From a virus, in the IMG/VR virus record IMGVR_UViG_3300031977_002741, positions 1 to 28,794 of that record: a DNA stretch of 28,794 nt; one strand, 5' to 3'. This document shows, in pieces, positions 7,235 through 13,718 of the stretch. The notes beneath the pieces are model-generated. The model worked only from the letters and a program-made list of their open reading frames with translations, searched no databases and had not been told where the DNA came from. The translations under genes and the position numbers were made by a program. Position 1 is the first letter of the stretch, and each line of letters begins with the position of its first letter.

Positions 7235-7651
7235 ATGCCCGCAAGGGACGCAATCTTCACCGGAGCACAGGGTGAGCAAGCATTTGTGAACCACTTTGTG
7301 CAGCAGCGCGTGTTTATTTCCCGCGCTGTTCATGACTTGTGGAGTTGTGATTACTGCGTAGAGTGGGAAGGTGCTTTGCATAAAGTCAATGTCAAAACAA
7401 TGTCGAATATAGGTGAGGACAGATTCACTACTTGCCTCGCAAAAAAGACTGCAGCTAGCGGCACTAGGGCTTACACCGACGATGAGATCACTTACTTTGG
7501 GGTGGTCAATCTGGTACATGACAGGATTTGGATGATCCCCATTTCAAGCATTGAGGGGCGTGTAGGTGTTAAGTGGTTTGGCCCACTTTATGAAAGACGG
7601 CAAAAGCAGAGAAGAGATGCTTTTAATTGGGATCCTTACCGCATAAAGTAG
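7235..7651 (+). CDS. PD-(D/E)XK-like nuclease, possible free-standing homing endonuclease, 138 aa
   Basis: The ORF starts at ATG 7235 with no clear Shine-Dalgarno. The fold pattern of small PD-(D/E)XK nucleases is visible. GAQGEQAFVNHFVQQ (Glu 14) is the first helix, followed by DLWSCDYCVEWEGALHK (Asp 39), KVNVKTMS (Asn 52, Lys 54; the usual Glu or Gln is Asn here), and a final strand-helix YFGVVNLVHDRIWMIPI. Relatives include group I intron endonucleases and Holliday-junction resolvase-like enzymes. It sits between head genes, where no packaging or maturation enzyme of this type is expected. It is flanked downstream by an inverted repeat. A homing role is plausible, but a DNA-processing role in the phage is equally open. 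Confidence 0.65.
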   Translation: MPARDAIFTGAQGEQAFVNHFVQQRVFISRAVHDLWSCDYCVEWEGALHKVNVKTMSNIGEDRFTTCLAKKTAASGTRAYTDDEITYFGVVNLVHDRIWMIPISSIEGRVGVKWFGPLYERRQKQRRDAFNWDPYRIK

Positions 7652-7655
7652 GTTA

Positions 7656-7685
7656 TTGATACCAACTAAGTAGTTCTCACATAAA
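7656..7685 (+). promoter_or_regulatory. Possible promoter overlapping the inverted repeat
   Basis: TTGATA (7656-7661) matches five of six bases of a -35 box. CATAAA (7680-7685), 18 bases further, matches four of six bases of a -10 box. The site would fire into the protease, cement and capsid genes. The -35 box lies in the left arm of the inverted repeat and the -10 box in its loop. In AT-rich intergenic DNA such matches arise by chance, so this is a weak call. Confidence 0.25.
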
Positions 7686-7700
7686 GTTAGTTAGTATCAA
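7656..7700. repeat. Imperfect inverted repeat (14-bp arms) before the protease gene
   Basis: The left arm TTGATACCAACTAA (7656-7669) and the right arm TTAGTTAGTATCAA (7687-7700) are reverse complements except for one C/A mismatch (7663/7693). They are separated by 17 bases. The structure fills almost all of the 52-base gap between the nuclease stop and the protease ATG at 7704. No T-tract follows, so it is not a typical intrinsic terminator. It could be an operator, an RNA processing or attenuating hairpin, or a remnant of the nuclease's insertion. The right arm ends 3 bases before the ATG, so as RNA it would cover the ribosome landing site. Confidence 0.7.
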
Positions 7701-7703
7701 AGT

Positions 7704-8945
7704 ATGGGACAAGTTTCTCGCTACGATTACGGTCAAGTAACCCGGTCTGAATTATCAGACGAGGGTTATTTGAAGGTTTGGTGTAAGGCCGCCCGCACGG
7801 GCACTCAGCTTTACACGAGGGGTGATGGCACACAAGTTCGTGAGTATCGCCCTGAAGACGAAGTCGCAAACCCGGAATCGTTAGCAAGTTTTGGAATGAA
7901 GGCAGTCACCCTCAATCATCCGAGGATGCTACTCGACGCCAAGACTACGAAACTTCATCAGGTAGGACATGCCGGATCGCATGTTCGTTTCAGCGATGGA
8001 TTTGTTGAGGTTGCCCTGGTCATTACTGATCAGGACGCGATTGATGCAATCCAACGCGGAGATGCTCAGGAAGTAAGCGCGGGTTACCGCGTTGATTACG
8101 ACCCAACTCCTGGTGTAACCCCCGAAGGTGAGTCTTACGACGGTGTTCAACGAAACATCAAAGTCAATCACATTGCTTTGGTGAGTCGAGCGAGAGCCGG
8201 ACGTGAAGCACGCCTACTTCTCGATTCATGTGATCGCAACGATGCGGTCGCCGAAATTGAACTCCCGTCGAATTCGCCCGTTATTTCCATGGCACGAATC
8301 ACCCTCGACGGTTTGGATCTCGAAATTCCCGCAGACGCTGCTGGTGCTGTCCAATCCTTCGTTAAGGATAGCGAGCGTGCCAAGGCGGACCTCCAGCAAA
8401 AGCTGGATTCTCAGGAAGAGGTTATCCAAACTGCAATTACTGAAAAGTCCGAAGCTCAGGACCGCGTCGATGCGGCCAATGAGCGTATTAACGAGCTTGA
8501 GAAGCAACTGGCTGAGGCCGTTGCAGCTACTGAGCAACGCGACGATGCTGCTGAAATTAAAGAAGCAGTCAATCAGCGCCTCGAAGCTCTGCAGAAATTC
8601 GCCCCTATTCTCCCTGAAGATTACAAATTTGATGGTGAAGATGAAGCGCAAATCATGGCGCTCGCTTACCATAATGTCTTCGAGAAGAATCCTAGGGAAG
8701 ATGCAAGCGCTGACTACCTGCTAGGAATTCTGGATGGTGTGCTCGCTGCAATGGAGGACATCGAAGAAGATCAAGAGGAGATCAAGTCTGACTCTGATTT
8801 CGTCCCTGAAGAGGATGGCTCGAATGTGGCCGAAGTTCGTGCAGCACTCGCCCAAGTGCATGCTGCCGACAAATTCGACGCAAGCCAGACCTACCGTGAG
8901 CGTCTTGTTAACGGTTGGAAGTCAGATCTGTCCGCCCACGCCTGA
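7704..8945 (+). CDS. Prohead protease fused to scaffold (DUF2213 type)
   Basis: This 413-aa protein combines a head maturation protease with a scaffolding region. The N-terminal 170 residues carry the DUF2213 pattern: TRSELSDEGYLKVWCKAAR, then VREYRPEDEVANPESLASF, KAVTLNHPR (64-74), QEVSAGYRVDYDP (122-134, likely nucleophile Ser 125) and KVNHIALVSRARAG (153-166, likely catalytic His 156). Residues from about 196 onward are acidic and helical (roughly 215-280 coiled coil), as expected for a scaffold. The C-terminus is Asp/Glu-rich. Order before cement and capsid genes is standard. No good Shine-Dalgarno precedes ATG 7704. An internal in-frame ATG at 8289 could give scaffold alone. Confidence 0.9.
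   Translation: MGQVSRYDYGQVTRSELSDEGYLKVWCKAARTGTQLYTRGDGTQVREYRPEDEVANPESLASFGMKAVTLNHPRMLLDAKTTKLHQVGHAGSHVRFSDGFVEVALVITDQDAIDAIQRGDAQEVSAGYRVDYDPTPGVTPEGESYDGVQRNIKVNHIALVSRARAGREARLLLDSCDRNDAVAEIELPSNSPVISMARITLDGLDLEIPADAAGAVQSFVKDSERAKADLQQKLDSQEEVIQTAITEKSEAQDRVDAANERINELEKQLAEAVAATEQRDDAAEIKEAVNQRLEALQKFAPILPEDYKFDGEDEAQIMALAYHNVFEKNPREDASADYLLGILDGVLAAMEDIEEDQEEIKSDSDFVPEEDGSNVAEVRAALAQVHAADKFDASQTYRERLVNGWKSDLSAHA
8289..8945 (+). CDS. Possible scaffold protein from an internal in-frame start
   Basis: ATG 8289 is Met 196 of the protease/scaffold ORF, exactly at the boundary between the protease domain and the MARITLDGLDLEIPADAAGA scaffold segment. Lambda C/Nu3 shows this nested arrangement for a protease and its scaffold. 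No clear Shine-Dalgarno is seen upstream, which weakens the case. The product would be 218 aa, acidic and coiled-coil. Confidence 0.25.
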   Translation: MARITLDGLDLEIPADAAGAVQSFVKDSERAKADLQQKLDSQEEVIQTAITEKSEAQDRVDAANERINELEKQLAEAVAATEQRDDAAEIKEAVNQRLEALQKFAPILPEDYKFDGEDEAQIMALAYHNVFEKNPREDASADYLLGILDGVLAAMEDIEEDQEEIKSDSDFVPEEDGSNVAEVRAALAQVHAADKFDASQTYRERLVNGWKSDLSAHA

Positions 8946-8946
8946 T

Positions 8947-8952
8947 AGGAGA
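8947..8952 (+). promoter_or_regulatory. Strong Shine-Dalgarno of the cement gene
   Basis: AGGAGA lies 8 bases before ATG 8961, in a leader beginning TGATAGGAG that includes the protease stop codon. This is one of the few strong ribosome sites in the window and fits a protein needed in hundreds of copies. Confidence 0.8.
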
Positions 8953-8960
8953 ATCTACAA

Positions 8961-9545
8961 ATGGCTGTAACTTATTCTGCAACGACTGTCTCTGCACCCG
9001 CTGGGGTCCAGGGTTCTTATCCACTCACTCTTACTAAAGGCCACGAAGGTCTGATCGCGGATGCTCAGGCATACGTCGCTCGTTCCTACAGCAATGAAAC
9101 ATCTGCTGTTGTGCCCTTTGGCCACCTTGTCATTCGTGACTCTGCTGCCACCGACGATGGTGTGAAGCTGCCTGCGGGTGCTGCTGCCACCGACATTCTC
9201 GGTATTGCCACCAGCACTGTTGCTTATGAGAAAGGAACTGACACTGTCACTGCCTATGGCGCAGAAGGCTATCCCGACGATGCTCGGGTGAATGTTCTGA
9301 GCAAGGGTGTGATTTATGTCTTCTCTGCACATGCAATCGCCCTAGGTGATGCTGTGCGTGTGTTCCACACTGATTCTGCTAATGCTGCTACCAACAAGGG
9401 CTATAAGGGCCGTTTTGGTAAGACTGCTGAAGCAGGCAAGACCTTTGCTCTGACCGGCGCTCGCTGGCTGAGCACCTGTGCTGCTGGTGGTATCGCTCTC
9501 CTTGAGATCGATATTCCTGGCGTCACTGCAACCGCCGATACTTGA
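8961..9545 (+). CDS. Capsid cement/decoration-like protein, 194 aa
   Basis: This small, Ala/Thr/Gly-rich, beta-type protein lies directly between protease/scaffold and major capsid, where phages of this type place the decoration (cement) protein that stabilises the expanded shell. Visible features are an N-terminal GSYPLTLTKGHEGLIADAQAY and a strand-rich body (VPFGHLVIRDSAATDDGVKL, ILGIATSTVAYEKGTD, ARVNVLSKGVIYVF, ALGDAVRVFHT), a layout like DUF2190-type proteins. No cysteine cluster or membrane segment is present. Strong Shine-Dalgarno and Ala/Gly-rich codons indicate high expression. The family assignment is by position and composition. Confidence 0.8.
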   Translation: MAVTYSATTVSAPAGVQGSYPLTLTKGHEGLIADAQAYVARSYSNETSAVVPFGHLVIRDSAATDDGVKLPAGAAATDILGIATSTVAYEKGTDTVTAYGAEGYPDDARVNVLSKGVIYVFSAHAIALGDAVRVFHTDSANAATNKGYKGRFGKTAEAGKTFALTGARWLSTCAAGGIALLEIDIPGVTATADT

Positions 9546-9546
9546 T

Positions 9547-9553
9547 AGGAGGA
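9547..9553 (+). promoter_or_regulatory. Strong Shine-Dalgarno of the major capsid gene
   Basis: AGGAGGA lies 7 bases before ATG 9561, the strongest ribosome site seen here. The leader TGATAGGAG repeats that of the cement gene, again with the upstream stop codon included. Confidence 0.85.
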
Positions 9554-9560
9554 TTAACTA

Positions 9561-10466
9561 ATGTCTGACATCCGTAATGACGAAGTCGGTCTGTTTCTAG
9601 CCCGCGAGCTAGAGTCGATTCTGGCTCGTACTTTTGAGACTGAATACGCCGACATTAAGTATTCTCAGATTCTTCCTATCTCTACTGAGGTTGGAAGCGG
9701 TGCTGAGAGCTTTACTTACCGCATCTTTGATGCTCAAGGCAGCATGAAGATCATTGCCGACAAAGGCTCTGATCTGCCCCGCGCTGATGTGCTGCGTAAG
9801 GAAGTGACCCACCCGGTTCGTAGCCTGGGTGCATCCTTTGCATACACCATCCAGGAGACTCGCGCCGCCGCGATGGTTCCCGGCATGCAGCTTGAGCAAA
9901 GGCGTGCGAATGCTGTCCGCCGTGCATACGAGGAGAAAGTTCAGGACGTTGCCTACTTCGGCTCTTCTGCCGATGGCATGGACGGTTTCTTCAACAATGC
10001 CAACGTTGATAAGATCGTTCCTAACAAGTGGTTTGATGGCTCCATCACCACTGATGAGATGCTTGAGATTCTGAATGAGGGGCCTACCCGCATCATCCAG
10101 AACAGCAACATGAAGGAACAGCCCAACACGATGCTGGTTCCTCAGAACGTTTTTAGGATCATCTCGACTCGTCGAGCCTCTGATGCTTCTGACACAACAG
10201 TGTTGGAGTATTTCCTGCGGACAAACCCTTACATCCGTTCTGTTGAGCCTATCAACGAGCTGGAAGCTGCTAAGTCTGTTCTGACGAAGGATCGGATCAT
10301 CTGCTACGACCGTAGTCCTGAGAAAGTGCAACTGCACATCCCTCAAACTCTGGAATTCCTGCCACCTCTGCGTACGAATCTTGAGTTCTCTGTGGCCGCG
10401 CATGCTCGTATCGGTGGTGTTTCTCTGTACTATCCGAAGTCCGCTATTGTCATTGAGAAGGCTTGA
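9561..10466 (+). CDS. Major capsid protein (DUF2184 type)
   Basis: This 301-aa protein would build the icosahedral shell. The pattern fits DUF2184-type capsid proteins: N-terminal helix with LARELESILARTFETEYADI, then ILPISTEVGSGAESFTYRIF and DLPRADVLRKEVTHPVRSLG. The core follows with RRANAVRRAYEEKVQDVAYFG, GFFNNANVD, MLVPQNVFRIISTRR, and a C-terminal AHARIGGVSLYYPKSAIVIE. Length is normal, and there is no sign of a long cleavable N-terminal scaffold domain, consistent with a separate scaffold gene upstream. Strong Shine-Dalgarno and its place after the cement gene support the call. A 300-codon open frame on the opposite strand is a codon-bias shadow. Confidence 0.93.
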   Translation: MSDIRNDEVGLFLARELESILARTFETEYADIKYSQILPISTEVGSGAESFTYRIFDAQGSMKIIADKGSDLPRADVLRKEVTHPVRSLGASFAYTIQETRAAAMVPGMQLEQRRANAVRRAYEEKVQDVAYFGSSADGMDGFFNNANVDKIVPNKWFDGSITTDEMLEILNEGPTRIIQNSNMKEQPNTMLVPQNVFRIISTRRASDASDTTVLEYFLRTNPYIRSVEPINELEAAKSVLTKDRIICYDRSPEKVQLHIPQTLEFLPPLRTNLEFSVAAHARIGGVSLYYPKSAIVIEKA

Positions 10467-10481
10467 TTTAAGCTCCTTTTT
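10461..10481 (+). terminator. Weak terminator-like hairpin after the capsid gene
   Basis: GCTT (10461-10464) pairs with AAGC (10470-10473) around a 5-base loop, and T5 follows at 10477-10481. A stem of only 4 base pairs (perhaps 5 with a G-T pair) is too weak for efficient termination. It might lower readthrough after the highly expressed capsid gene. Confidence 0.15.
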
Positions 10482-10487
10482 AAGATC

Positions 10488-10898
10488 ATGATTATCATTT
10501 ATTCTCCTCAACTTGAGAATCCACCTCGTGATAAGGAAGTAACCCTCGGGTTCTCCTTCATCGGGGCGCGTTCGGGGAGTACGGAATATATCCAGATCAA
10601 GGCTGGGGTCAACCGCGATGTTGACCCCGCCGACTGGGAAAAGATCAAGGAAATGCCTCTGGTCCCCGATCTGCTTGAGATCGGTGCTCTAAAGATTCAG
10701 GAGGATGTTGAGGTTACTACTGAAGCACCGGCTGCTAAAGGTGGTATCTCAACGAAGTCCGTTAAGGACTCGCTTGATATGATCAATGCTTCATTTGACA
10801 TTGATCTGCTTAAGGAGTGGGACATGGCAGAAAACCGTGTTCGGATCAAAAATGCTATTCAAAAACGTATCAGAGCTATTACTGAAGGAGAAGGCTAA
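10488..10898 (+). CDS. Hypothetical head protein, 136 aa
   Basis: The ORF starts at ATG 10488 with only weak purines upstream. The N-terminal half looks beta-type (KEVTLGFSFIGARSGSTEYI, IKAGVNRDVDPADWEKIKE), followed by a linker rich in Ala/Thr/Glu. The C-terminal part is helical (KEWDMAENRVRIKNAIQKRI). The segment VNRDVDPADWEKIKEMPLV recalls short phage head proteins encoded after the capsid, but I cannot name a family. It overlaps the next ATG by one base (TAATG). Its place between capsid and connector genes suggests a head-completion or decoration role. Confidence 0.75.
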   Translation: MIIIYSPQLENPPRDKEVTLGFSFIGARSGSTEYIQIKAGVNRDVDPADWEKIKEMPLVPDLLEIGALKIQEDVEVTTEAPAAKGGISTKSVKDSLDMINASFDIDLLKEWDMAENRVRIKNAIQKRIRAITEGEG

Positions 10899-11227
10899 TG
10901 GCATGGACGAGTTCAACGTTTCTTGCACGTTTTCCAGAATTCAACAATCTGGAAGCGGCCGTTGTAACTGCGACCATCCAAGAGGCTGAACGCCAGAACG
11001 ACTCTGACGTTTGGGGTGACCAATACGATGACGCCGTCTTATATCTGACGGCTCATTTACTAGCGGCACGAACACAAGCCATTGGTCAGCAAGTAGGTGT
11101 TGCTGGTGCGGCTCGCATCAATAAATATGTTGGTGCCGCGGGTTATACATTGGCGGACACGACTTATGGTGCTGCCTATTTGTTCCTTAGGGAGGGCCTG
11201 GTCCCTATGACCGGGTTTAGTTATTGA
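10898..11227 (+). CDS. Head-tail connector/adaptor (DUF4054-like), 109 aa
   Basis: The protein is all-helical in pattern: FLARFPEFNNLEAAVVTATI, EAERQNDSDVWGDQYDDAV, LYLTAHLLAARTQAIG, then a Gly/Ala-rich end. The F-x-x-RFPEF...E...AE...W...D.A...LTAHLL order is that of DUF4054/gp6-like connector proteins that attach below the portal. The stop overlaps the next start in TGATG. The call is made from motif order and position, first in the connector block. Confidence 0.8.
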   Translation: MAWTSSTFLARFPEFNNLEAAVVTATIQEAERQNDSDVWGDQYDDAVLYLTAHLLAARTQAIGQQVGVAGAARINKYVGAAGYTLADTTYGAAYLFLREGLVPMTGFSY

Positions 11228-11604
11228 TGGGCGCTTATTCCCCTTTTGATAACGCCACACTGAACTTCCCTGTTTATTCGTCATTTACGATCGACCCCTC
11301 GACGGGTAACAGGTTACAGAATACGGTCGATGAGACCTATATTTGCAGTGTTCAATTAAGCCCTAAGTTCACTGAGAATAAAGAGGGTGTGAATGAAGTG
11401 GAGACTCGCTGTAATGGCAAGTTACTTTCACCCGCTACATTCAGTTCAAAAATTAAGGTAGGGATGGTGGCCGATGCAACTGTTAATGGTGTATCCGGCA
11501 AACTTCGCCTACTTGATATGGGTAGTAACACTCTTGTCTTTGCCAGGGCATCTCAATTCCAAGATTTTACTGGCATTTTTGAACAAACTGGTGCGGCGTC
11601 CTAA
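11227..11604 (+). CDS. Putative head-closure protein, 125 aa
   Basis: I start at ATG 11227, which overlaps the previous TGA. A TTG at 11224 is in frame but unnecessary. The protein is beta-rich: TLNFPVYSSFTIDPSTGNRL, ETYICSVQLSPKF, and a likely OB-like barrel (SKIKVGMVADATVNGVSGKL, NTLVFARASQFQDFTGIFEQ). Position after the connector and before the HK97 gp10-like gene is where siphoviruses keep the stopper (SPP1 gp16-like). That assignment is by synteny and fold pattern only. Confidence 0.65.
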   Translation: MGAYSPFDNATLNFPVYSSFTIDPSTGNRLQNTVDETYICSVQLSPKFTENKEGVNEVETRCNGKLLSPATFSSKIKVGMVADATVNGVSGKLRLLDMGSNTLVFARASQFQDFTGIFEQTGAAS

Positions 11605-12011
11605 TGGCTAAGATCACGCGGATGAGTCGTCTTCCCAATGTGGTTGATAACGCAGTCAAAGAAGCGCTTGACAAGATGGCCAAAGAGCTGAACTCTGAGT
11701 TTGAGCGTGAGATTCGTTTGAGAAAATGGGAGTGGCCTAGAGCAACTAAACGCAAGAATGGCGAAACAGTCAGCAGTCCTCGTGACATTGTTGACACAAC
11801 GGCCTTAGTAGATAGCCAAAAAATGGCCAAAAAGAATCCCTATGAATATAAATGGGTCTGGGAAGTTGACTACTCTGCGATAGTACATGACGGGGGTAAG
11901 TTTAAGAGTGGTGGTAGTTACCCAGCCAGACCGTGGACAAAGTCTGCAGAGGAGATTGTTAAGCCACAGGATTACTTTGCGGATATACTTAGGAGAGAGT
12001 TGAATGGCTAG
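11604..12011 (+). CDS. HK97 gp10-like neck/tail-completion protein, 135 aa
   Basis: The product has an N-terminal helix (VVDNAVKEALDKMAKELNSE), then FEREIRLRKWEWPRATKRKNGE, PRDIVDTTALVDSQKM, and VWEVDYSAIVHDGGK followed by YPARPWTKSAEEIV. This order, with the D-T-x-x-L-x-x-S motif, Y-x-x-x-VH-x-GG and the PARPW end, is characteristic of HK97 gp10-family head-tail joining proteins. ATG 11604 overlaps the previous TAA by one base. Its 3' end overlaps the next gene by 8 bases. Confidence 0.85.
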   Translation: MAKITRMSRLPNVVDNAVKEALDKMAKELNSEFEREIRLRKWEWPRATKRKNGETVSSPRDIVDTTALVDSQKMAKKNPYEYKWVWEVDYSAIVHDGGKFKSGGSYPARPWTKSAEEIVKPQDYFADILRRELNG

Positions 12012-12405
12012 TGTATCTCAAGTACGCAGTCTTATAGACTCAACAATCGGAACTTTTATCGGAAACTATAACCTTCCTGACGGTTCCGCTTCCCCCGCCC
12101 TATGGGTACGGGGTACACAGCAAGTTCCTAAGGATTGGACTATCACCGGCACCGAATGTGTGATCGATGAAGTCCCCACCGCTAGGAACACTCCGACGAT
12201 GTCCCAGGCTGTATTTATACAGCAACTTTGGACCGTAACTCTTACCAGTTACGACACAAGTCAAAGCCTGGCACCTCTTCGGTTGCTTTTACTTCAGGCG
12301 TTTCCTGATATTGAGGAAGTCACTCATTCCCCTCAAACAGACATTACATTTGAGACACTGAAGGTAACTATCCCCGATTACTCAACTCACACTGAGATAG
12401 GCTAA
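12004..12405 (+). CDS. Tail terminator-like protein, 133 aa
   Basis: This 133-aa protein lies between the HK97 gp10-like gene and the tail tube gene, the usual place for the tail terminator that caps the tube and docks to the head. It has an N-terminal helix (VSQVRSLIDSTIGTFIGNY), mixed strands (ALWVRGTQQVP, GTECVIDEVPTARN, AVFIQQLWTVTLTSYD), a second helix (LAPLRLLLLQAFPDI) and a terminal strand (TFETLKVTIPDYS). That alpha/beta pattern suits lambda gpU-type terminators. ATG 12004 has GGAGAGAG just upstream. The stop overlaps the next ATG. Confidence 0.75.
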   Translation: MASVSQVRSLIDSTIGTFIGNYNLPDGSASPALWVRGTQQVPKDWTITGTECVIDEVPTARNTPTMSQAVFIQQLWTVTLTSYDTSQSLAPLRLLLLQAFPDIEEVTHSPQTDITFETLKVTIPDYSTHTEIG

Positions 12406-12992
12406 TGGCTCAACTTCCTGGATCTGCTTTTCTGAAGGGGCGGGATCGCCTTGTTCGTATTTCTAATACTGGTGGTGCCCGCGCTGTCCCGGCAACACAC
12501 GGTAACGGTGACCCCAACACTGCTTATACAGTCCCTGGCTCTAATTACTCAAACACTCAATTTATTAAGGGCCTGACTTCCGCCGAGTACACCCCAGCCC
12601 CTACGTCTCAGGAATTCTTCCTGATGGGTGACGACGGTTACAGAGACTCTGTTGGCGTAACGATGGCTGGTGAGCTGGCCTGCACCGCATTTTTCATCCA
12701 GGGACTTTCCAGCGGCTCCCCTGACCAGAGCATTGATTCTGCTTTGGCAGAGGTCATGAAGGCTGAGAACGATCCTGATGTTGAGTTGTTTGTCGAGGTT
12801 CTCACTTACCTCGGCATTGCCAGCTCCAACCACATGTATAACGTGCGTGCATTCAATGCTTGTGTGACCAATACTTCTGAATCTGCGGCTTCGGATGGTG
12901 TTATTGAATATAGCTGGACGTTCCAATCAAGAGGTCAGATCTATGTTGGTGAGCTGACAGGCACCACTACTAAGTTTGATGTCTACGGTTGA
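12405..12992 (+). CDS. Major tail tube protein, 195 aa
   Basis: This protein would stack as rings to form the non-contractile tail tube. It is beta-rich, with GSAFLKGRDRLVRISNTGGA at the start, an unusual TKGLTSAEYTPAPTSQEFFL-type segment (residues about 47-68), VGVTMAGELACTAFFIQGLS, VELFVEVLTYLG and a final strand EYSWTFQSRGQIYVGELTGT. Length and position, just before the frameshifted chaperone and tape measure, support the call. The gene overlaps the next one by 14 bases. No C-terminal Ig-like domain is attached. Confidence 0.85.
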   Translation: MAQLPGSAFLKGRDRLVRISNTGGARAVPATHGNGDPNTAYTVPGSNYSNTQFIKGLTSAEYTPAPTSQEFFLMGDDGYRDSVGVTMAGELACTAFFIQGLSSGSPDQSIDSALAEVMKAENDPDVELFVEVLTYLGIASSNHMYNVRAFNACVTNTSESAASDGVIEYSWTFQSRGQIYVGELTGTTTKFDVYG

Positions 12993-13209
12993 TTTACTAC
13001 GGTCTGAAGACGAGCAATCATATTTCATCTGTTGTAAGATTAGAGGCGAGATTCTGGAGGTGGGGGCGGTTTACATCGCCCCCCTTTCTTCGTCTGAAAT
13101 GAAGCTCACATCTGCAGAAGGTGTTACCTTGACTGTAGAAATTCCAGAAAAGGTAGCTGATCAAGACTTTGAGATGGTCGCTGCCAACACTTCTTTCTTC
13201 ATATTATGA
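12979..13209 (+). CDS. Small hypothetical tail protein, 76 aa
   Basis: I use ATG 12979 rather than the in-frame TTG 12976. The ORF begins within the last 14 bases of the tail tube gene and ends overlapping the chaperone start (TATGAG). The peptide looks beta-type (YFICCKIRGEILEVGAVYIA, EGVTLTVEIPEKV) and contains a CC pair. No family is recognised. Genes between tail tube and chaperone are uncommon in lambda-like phages, so it may be a tube accessory or a lineage-specific insertion. Confidence 0.65.
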   Translation: MSTVDLLRSEDEQSYFICCKIRGEILEVGAVYIAPLSSSEMKLTSAEGVTLTVEIPEKVADQDFEMVAANTSFFIL

Positions 13210-13718
13210 GCAAGTATTCACAGGCATTCTTCGGCAAGAAAGATTATTACGAGATCGCACCATTCCGGTTTCCTATTTACCACGACTTGGTTGCTGGTGA
13301 GGCTGAAGGTATTGAAGAGGTAGGAAGGCGTCAAGCCCGCAACACCTATTCTCTTTTGAAAATCGCAAGGGATCTAGCCAACAAGCGGGAAATCCCGGTG
13401 CAGGACGCACTGGATGCGTTGTCAGATGCCAGTGACAATCAAGACATTCTTTTTGAGTATGTCGATGAGCTGGCTGATCTCCAGACAAAAGGCCAGTCAA
13501 TCGCAGAGCAGAGGATTGAGACGGTATCGTTGTTCATTCAATATCGAGGGGAGATCAAGGAAAAGGGCAAGTGGCTGTTGTTGCCTGATTGGAGTATGGA
13601 CGACACCCGCACGATGCCGAACCGTCTGCTCGAAGAGATTTACGAGTTTGTCGAGTGGGAGCGTAATGGTTGGCCTACTGATGACGGTGAGTCTGGGGAG
13701 GAGGAGCAGGGAAACTAA
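13206..13718 (+). CDS. Tail assembly chaperone, zero-frame product (lambda G-like), 170 aa
   Basis: This is the first of two overlapping frames between the tail tube and tape measure genes, the position of lambda G and GT. The zero-frame product is helical (EGIEEVGRRQARNTYSLLKI, ALDALSDASDNQDILFEYVD, RIETVSLFIQYRGEI, RLLEEIYEFVEWERNG) and ends in an acidic tail EEEQGN. It would bind the tape measure protein and guide tube assembly. ATG 13206 overlaps the previous TGA. The slippery heptamer GGGAAAC lies immediately before its TAA, so a fraction of ribosomes should continue into the -1 frame (to 14155). Confidence 0.88.
   Translation: MSKYSQAFFGKKDYYEIAPFRFPIYHDLVAGEAEGIEEVGRRQARNTYSLLKIARDLANKREIPVQDALDALSDASDNQDILFEYVDELADLQTKGQSIAEQRIETVSLFIQYRGEIKEKGKWLLLPDWSMDDTRTMPNRLLEEIYEFVEWERNGWPTDDGESGEEEQGN
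13709..13715 (+). promoter_or_regulatory. Slippery site for -1 programmed ribosomal frameshifting
   Basis: GGGAAAC reads G GGA AAC in the chaperone's zero frame, a canonical X-XXY-YYZ heptamer and one base from lambda's GGGAAAG. The zero-frame TAA follows at 13716-13718. The -1 frame is open from 13691 to 14155. A purine-rich AGGAGGAGGAG run at 13699 onward could pair with 16S rRNA and stimulate slipping. Confidence 0.88.

Noticed and set aside
8203-8724. 173-codon plus-strand ORF inside the protease/scaffold gene
   Set aside because: It is the alternative frame of a strongly supported gene; Ser/Arg/Leu-rich with no domain-like pattern.
9609-10511. 300-codon open frame on the minus strand across the major capsid gene
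   Set aside because: It lies antisense to a confidently assigned capsid gene, its composition (Arg/His/Leu-rich, few acidic runs) is that of a codon-bias shadow, and no other minus-strand gene is present.
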